A DNA stretch of 64,000 bases. Source: Arthrobacter rhizosphaerae (GTDB lineage: Bacteria > Actinomycetota > Actinomycetes > Actinomycetales > Micrococcaceae). Within the stretch, counting starts at the first letter, position 1. Every line of letters starts with the position of its first letter. The stretch spans positions 18,082 through 82,081 of the forward strand of contig NZ_JALLAN010000023.1 in NCBI RefSeq assembly GCF_023062595.1, given 5' to 3'. A program made the translations under genes and the position numbers. The notes beneath the pieces were generated by a model. It was not told where the DNA came from, did not search any database, and worked only from the letters and a program-made list of their open reading frames with translations. This document shows positions 59,936 to 64,000 of the stretch, one piece after another.

Positions 59936-62164
59936 ATGCTCGACGCTGATTTAGCCCATGAACGGGACTACGTAGCGGGGTTGTATGCCCGTTTGGATGA
60001 ACTGCGCGAGGAAAAGCGCACCCAGTTGGCGCAAGTGCGCCGTGCCGGCGCCATAGGAACCATGCAGAACGTCTCTGAGCGTGACGCCTTCGCCGCGCTG
60101 TACGAAGACCGCCTGGCGCAGCTCGACGCCGTCGATGACCGCCTTGTCTTCGGCCGGCTGGACCTTGACTCGGGCGAAGCCCAGTACATCGGACGTATCG
60201 GCCTCACCACTGAGGATCTCCAGCGACTCATGGTGGATTGGCGGGCACCTGAGGCGGGCCACTTCTACCAGGCCACCGCCTTTGACCGGCAAGGCGTGCG
60301 CCGCCGTCGCCACCTCATCCTCCAGGGGCGGGAAGTACGGGCCATCGAAGATGATGTCCTGGACGCAGACATGCTGGCTGACAACGCATCGTTGCAAGGG
60401 GAGGGCGCGCTCCTCGCCGCCCTCGATTCAAAGCGCACCGGACGTATGTCCGACATCGTGGGCACCATCCAGTCTGAGCAGGACAGGATCATCCGCTCCA
60501 GCATTTCCGGGGCCTTGGTTGTCCAGGGCGGTCCCGGCACCGGCAAGACGGCCGTGGCACTGCACCGCGCTGCGTATCTGCTGTATACCCATCGAGACCG
60601 GCTGAAGACCGCAGGCGTCCTGCTGGTTGGCCCGTCGTCGTCGTTCATGAAGTACATCGAACGTGTCCTCCCCTCACTGGGCGAGACCGGCGTCGTGATG
60701 GCCAGCCTTGGCAGGCTGATGCCGGGCATCAATGCCGTCGCTGAGCCGGAAGGCGATGTCGCCGCCCTCAAGGGCAGCCTGCGGATGGCTGAAGTGGTGG
60801 CCAATGCTGTGGCCAACCGTCAGCGGATTCCCGCCGAGGACCGGATTCTCGAGGTGGACGGCCGCAAACTCGTGCTCACTCCGCGTCAGGTCCGCCGCGC
60901 CAGGGACAAGGCTCGTGGAACCGGCAAGCCTCACAACGAGGCCAGGGTTACTTTCGTGAAGATCCTGCTCCGGGAGCTGACGGAGCAAATGACCGAGCTG
61001 GTCGAAGCCGGCAGTATCGGCAACAATGCCGACCGCTCCTACCTTGCGGAGGATGTCCGTTCAGCAAGGGACGTCAGGATCGCCCTGAATCTGTGCTGGA
61101 TGCCCATGACTCCGGAAAAGCTGGTGGGTGAACTGCTCAGCAAACCGGCAATCCTGGAAGCATGCACGCCCGGCTTTACAGCCGAACAGCGAGCCCTCCT
61201 CTTGCGGCCTGCGGATTCTCCTTGGACGGAGTCTGATGTGCCGCTGCTGGACGAGGCTGCGGAATTGCTGGGCGAACTCGACGCGGCTGCCGGCCGTGGG
61301 TTGGCCCAGCAGGAACACGACCGTGCCCGCGATCTCGCCAACGCCCGCCAGACCCTGGTCAACATGGAGACTGCCGGGGTGGACGTACTCATGAGCGCCG
61401 AGGAGCTCGTCGACCAGAACCAGGAGCGGGAAGCCCGGCTAACTGCTGCCGAGCGCGCTACCAGCGATCGAACGTGGGCTTTTGGGCACATCGTGGTGGA
61501 CGAGGCGCAGGAGCTGTCGCCCATGCAGTGGCGCCTACTGGTTCGGCGGTGCCCACTCAAGTCCTTTACCATCGTCGGAGATATCGCCCAGACCAGTTCT
61601 GTTGCCGGCGCGAAATCCTGGCAGGGTGCGTTGGAACCTCTCTTCGGGGACCGCTGGCAGCTCGAAGAGCTGACTGTGAACTACCGGACGCCGTCCCAGA
61701 TCGCCGAGGCTGCCGCTCGTATGGCAAATGCCGCGGGCCTGGTGGTGTCAGCGCCGAAGGCTGTCCGCGAGGGCCGCTGGTCACCGATCATTGACGAGGT
61801 GGAGCAGGGCTCCATGGTCAGTCACCTTGTGGACGTACTTCCCGAGGAACTGGAAGCGCTCGACGGCGGACTGCTGGCAGTGATTGCAGATGGCCCGTTG
61901 CTGCCCGAAGCCACGGCCGCCCTGCGGTCCGCATACGGCCGCAGGGTCGGAACCGGCGCGGGAAGCTACGAACAGGACATTGTGGTCATCAGCCCGCGCG
62001 AGGCAAAGGGCCTGGAGTTCGACGGCGTCGTGGTTCTGGAACCTTCGGCAATGCTCAACCATGAGCACGGCCGCGTAGGTGATCTCTATGTGGCCATGAC
62101 CCGGCCCACGCAGCGGCTGAGACTCATTGCATCAGCAGGGATACCGGCCGGCATCGAAGGCTGA
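59936..62164 (+). CDS. UvrD/Rep-type helicase, HelD-like RNA polymerase recycling factor family
   Basis: A 742-residue superfamily 1 protein. It begins with a long helical arm (about 1-70: YVAGLYARLDELREEKRTQLAQVRRAG), typical of HelD, which inserts into RNA polymerase. Walker A is VQGGPGTGKTAVALHRAAYLLYTHRD, motif II is VDEAQELSPMQWRLL and motif VI is LYVAMTRPTQRL. HelD proteins free RNA polymerase from stalled complexes, and a subset (HelR) gives rifampicin tolerance. Which subset this is cannot be told. A -10-like TAGAAT lies at 59895. ATG at 59936 is the first start. Confidence 0.9.
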   Translation: MLDADLAHERDYVAGLYARLDELREEKRTQLAQVRRAGAIGTMQNVSERDAFAALYEDRLAQLDAVDDRLVFGRLDLDSGEAQYIGRIGLTTEDLQRLMVDWRAPEAGHFYQATAFDRQGVRRRRHLILQGREVRAIEDDVLDADMLADNASLQGEGALLAALDSKRTGRMSDIVGTIQSEQDRIIRSSISGALVVQGGPGTGKTAVALHRAAYLLYTHRDRLKTAGVLLVGPSSSFMKYIERVLPSLGETGVVMASLGRLMPGINAVAEPEGDVAALKGSLRMAEVVANAVANRQRIPAEDRILEVDGRKLVLTPRQVRRARDKARGTGKPHNEARVTFVKILLRELTEQMTELVEAGSIGNNADRSYLAEDVRSARDVRIALNLCWMPMTPEKLVGELLSKPAILEACTPGFTAEQRALLLRPADSPWTESDVPLLDEAAELLGELDAAAGRGLAQQEHDRARDLANARQTLVNMETAGVDVLMSAEELVDQNQEREARLTAAERATSDRTWAFGHIVVDEAQELSPMQWRLLVRRCPLKSFTIVGDIAQTSSVAGAKSWQGALEPLFGDRWQLEELTVNYRTPSQIAEAAARMANAAGLVVSAPKAVREGRWSPIIDEVEQGSMVSHLVDVLPEELEALDGGLLAVIADGPLLPEATAALRSAYGRRVGTGAGSYEQDIVVISPREAKGLEFDGVVVLEPSAMLNHEHGRVGDLYVAMTRPTQRLRLIASAGIPAGIEG

Positions 62165-62193
62165 ACCCGGCGCTGCTTATCCGTCAATCCTGC

Positions 62194-62199
62194 TAACTT
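62194..62199 (+). promoter_or_regulatory. -10 hexamer of a probable leaderless tyrS promoter
   Basis: TAACTT, 7 nt, then GTG at 62207. No ribosome-binding site is seen. Confidence 0.45.
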
Positions 62200-62206
62200 A
62201 GATCAC

Positions 62207-63520
62207 GTGTCACAACTAACTGATCTTGAATCCCAGCAGAACGATCCCAGCTTCGCCAACATCTGGCAGGAGCTGAAATGGCGCGGACTTGTCCACGTTT
62301 CCACCGACGAAGTGGAACTGGAAAAGCTCCTCGCCGGCGACGCGATCACCTATTACTGCGGATTCGATCCCACTGCGCCGAGCCTCCATCTCGGCAACCT
62401 GGTGCAGTTGCTGCTCATGCGCAGGCTGCAGCTCGCCGGCCATAAGCCCCTTGGGCTTGTGGGCGGCTCCACTGGCCTCATCGGCGATCCCCGGCCGACA
62501 GCTGAACGGACCCTGAATACCAAGGACACTGTCACCGAGTGGGTGGGATACCTTCAGGCCCAGGTACGTCGATTCCTGAGCTTTGAAGGGGCCAATGCGG
62601 CCCGTATGGTCAACAACCTGGACTGGACTGCCCCTTTGAGCGCCATCGACTTCCTGCGCGAAATCGGCAAGCACTACCGCGTCGGCACCATGCTCCGTAA
62701 GGATGCCGTAGCGTCCCGCCTCGGCTCCGAAGAGGGAATCAGCTACACCGAGTTCAGCTACCAGATCCTGCAGGGCATGGACTACCTCCAGCTGTTCCGG
62801 GACTACGGCTGCGTACTCCAGACCGGCGGATCAGATCAGTGGGGCAATCTCACGAGCGGCACGGAACTTATCCGCAAGGTTGAGGGAAAGCACGTGCACG
62901 CCCTGGGAACACCCCTGATCACGAACTCGGACGGAACCAAGTTCGGCAAGAGCGAAGGCAACGCCATCTGGCTGGATCCGGAGATGTGCAGCCCGTACGC
63001 CTTCTACCAGTTCTGGCTGAACACTGCCGATGCTGACGTCGCAGCACGATTGAAGGTTTTCACCTTCCTGAGCAGGGCCGAGATCGAGGCACTCGAACTC
63101 TCAGTGGCGGAGCGTCCCTTCGCACGGGAAGGGCAGCGGAAGCTGGCATATGAGGTCACATCGCTGGTTCATGGCGTCGAGGCAACCGAAAAAGTCATAG
63201 CCGCCTCGGCTGCTTTGTTCGGCAACGGCGATCTCAGCGTGCTGGATGAGCAGACCCTCGCAGCGGCGACGTCGGAGCTTCCCTCCGCGAAGATCGACGA
63301 CGCCGGCCTCGGCATCATTGACCTCTTGGTGGCTTCCGGGCTCTCGGAGAGTAAGTCAGCCGCCCGGCGCACGGTAGGGGAGGGCGGCGCTTACGTGAAC
63401 AACGCTAAGATCTCCGATCCTGAAGCAGTGATTTCACCTGAGCAACTGCTCCACGGCCGTTACTTGTTGCTGCGACGGGGCAAGAAAAACCTGGCCACAG
63501 TGGAAGTCGCGGCTCGCTGA
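62207..63520 (+). CDS. tyrS: Tyrosyl-tRNA synthetase
   Basis: A 437-residue class I synthetase. The HIGH motif is replaced by HLGN in PSLHLGNLVQLL, as usual in bacterial TyrRS. KFGKS in TKFGKSEGNAIW is the KMSKS loop. TGGSDQWGN binds tyrosine. A C-terminal S4 domain (LLVASGLSESKSAARRTVGEGGAYVNNAKI) binds the tRNA. GTG start. tyrS directly upstream of an rRNA operon is a conserved Micrococcaceae arrangement. Confidence 0.98.
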   Translation: MSQLTDLESQQNDPSFANIWQELKWRGLVHVSTDEVELEKLLAGDAITYYCGFDPTAPSLHLGNLVQLLLMRRLQLAGHKPLGLVGGSTGLIGDPRPTAERTLNTKDTVTEWVGYLQAQVRRFLSFEGANAARMVNNLDWTAPLSAIDFLREIGKHYRVGTMLRKDAVASRLGSEEGISYTEFSYQILQGMDYLQLFRDYGCVLQTGGSDQWGNLTSGTELIRKVEGKHVHALGTPLITNSDGTKFGKSEGNAIWLDPEMCSPYAFYQFWLNTADADVAARLKVFTFLSRAEIEALELSVAERPFAREGQRKLAYEVTSLVHGVEATEKVIAASAALFGNGDLSVLDEQTLAAATSELPSAKIDDAGLGIIDLLVASGLSESKSAARRTVGEGGAYVNNAKISDPEAVISPEQLLHGRYLLLRRGKKNLATVEVAAR

Positions 63521-63587
63521 GCACACTGGCATCACCTGGGCAAAGCGCCACGCACTACCTGGACAGAGCACGCTCCTTTCCGCCGAT

Positions 63588-63616
63588 TTGCACGGCCGGG
63601 GAGGAGCGTGTAATGT
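63588..63616 (+). promoter_or_regulatory. Probable rRNA operon promoter
   Basis: TTGCAC (63588-63593), exactly 17 nt, then TAATGT (63611-63616). It is located about 400 bp before the end of the window. A GC hairpin GTCGCC/GGCGAC (63624-63645) follows just after the expected start point. A second AT-rich part (63660-63860) may contain further promoters. Confidence 0.65.
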
Positions 63617-64000
63617 CTTCTGAGTCGCCGCCGCTGAGTGGCGACAGACCCCCTACAAATGAGAAGCAATTCTTCATGCGCAAGGCGCACAAAATGAGAA
63701 TTGTTTCAAATTTTGCTGGGCGGATTCATTGAAAGCCAAGTGAATTTGCGGAGAATATCCGGATTTGCAAAGTGAAAATGAATGAAATAAGCTGGAAACA
63801 TCGCAGCGAAGAAATGCGAAACAAAAGAATTCGAGAGTTATTCGGATAAACATTGTTTCAGTAAGTATTCGAATGTGTCTGTTGTTTGAGAACTCAATAG
63901 TGTGCCAAGTTTGTTGATACCAATTGTTTTATTGATTGGTTGTTTTGGCCAGGCCTGTCCACCCCGTGGATTGGGTTTGGTTTTTACAGCTGGTTTCAAA
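63617..64000 (+). other. 16S rRNA operon leader with antitermination elements
   Basis: An AT-rich stretch typical of rrn leaders of high-GC bacteria. GTTGTTTGAGAACTCAATAG (63881-63900) is the conserved boxA/boxB-like antitermination element that precedes 16S rRNA in Mycobacterium and Micrococcales, and contains the palindrome TTGAGAACTCAA. ACCAAT/ATTGGT (63919-63940) forms a hairpin likely used in processing. The mature 16S gene is expected shortly after the right edge. No protein gene is present in this interval. Confidence 0.8.

Noticed and set aside
1..64000. CRISPR arrays, tRNA genes, insertion sequences, prophage or att sites
   Set aside because: No regular repeat-spacer array, cloverleaf, transposase or integrase was recognised on reading; the composition is uniform except in the AT-rich rRNA leader.

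Overview
The window is chromosomal DNA of a high-GC actinobacterium of the family Micrococcaceae, most likely Arthrobacter sensu lato (Arthrobacter, Paenarthrobacter or Pseudarthrobacter). The indicators are mycobacterial-type LexA boxes, a PriA-like HisA, a mycothiol-dependent isomerase family protein, DUF3046 next to recA, many GTG starts, and an rRNA leader of actinobacterial type at the right edge. Almost all of it is core genome. There are no insertion sequences, phage genes, CRISPR arrays or tRNA genes that I can see.

Layout. 0-4 kb: an acyltransferase-like membrane protein, a truncated DUF222 protein behind a LexA box, a nitrilase-family amidohydrolase and an alpha/beta hydrolase. 3.7-20 kb: dapA and rnj; a convergent PhzE/TrpEG-type chorismate enzyme behind a complete Trp attenuator; then ftsK-pgsA-cinA, clgR, a marR/DUF3046 divergent pair, recA-recX, miaB-miaA, dapF and a small-domain methyltransferase. 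20-26 kb: hflX-dinG, then the divergent SOS pair lexA / LysM protein. 26-32 kb: a histidine operon hisC-hisB-hisH-(52-aa membrane protein)-hisA followed by SseB and an MFS protein. 32-36 kb: DUF1844 (minus), then infC-rpmI-rplT and an rRNA methyltransferase. 36-46.7 kb: a small GlsB/YeaQ protein, MFS exporter, Nudix hydrolase, a LexA-box radical SAM protein, SIMPL and HExxH-type proteins, pheST, a quinone oxidoreductase and a fatty acid desaturase. 46.9-55.6 kb: the complete arginine cluster argCJBDFRGH. 55.7-62.2 kb: a mycothiol-dependent enzyme, an alkylation-repair island (ogt, ada-alkA fusion, mpg), apt and a HelD-like helicase. 62.2-64 kb: tyrS, then the promoter and leader of an rRNA operon whose 16S gene starts just beyond the window.

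How the parts work together. Four sets of LexA-type boxes tie lexA, the LysM protein, recA(-recX), the DUF222 protein and the radical SAM protein into one SOS regulon. Alkylation damage is covered by ogt, ada-alkA and mpg. Amino-acid supply (Lys/DAP, His, Arg, and an aromatic branch under Trp control) sits beside its aminoacyl-tRNA synthetases (Phe, Tyr) and ribosomal factors.

The most notable reading is regulatory. Upstream of the PhzE/TrpEG-type gene there is a promoter, a 13-codon leader peptide with tandem Trp codons, competing hairpins and a T-tract terminator. More than a dozen genes carry a TANNNT hexamer 6-8 nt before the start codon, which is the geometry of leaderless mRNAs, and this also settles several start codons.
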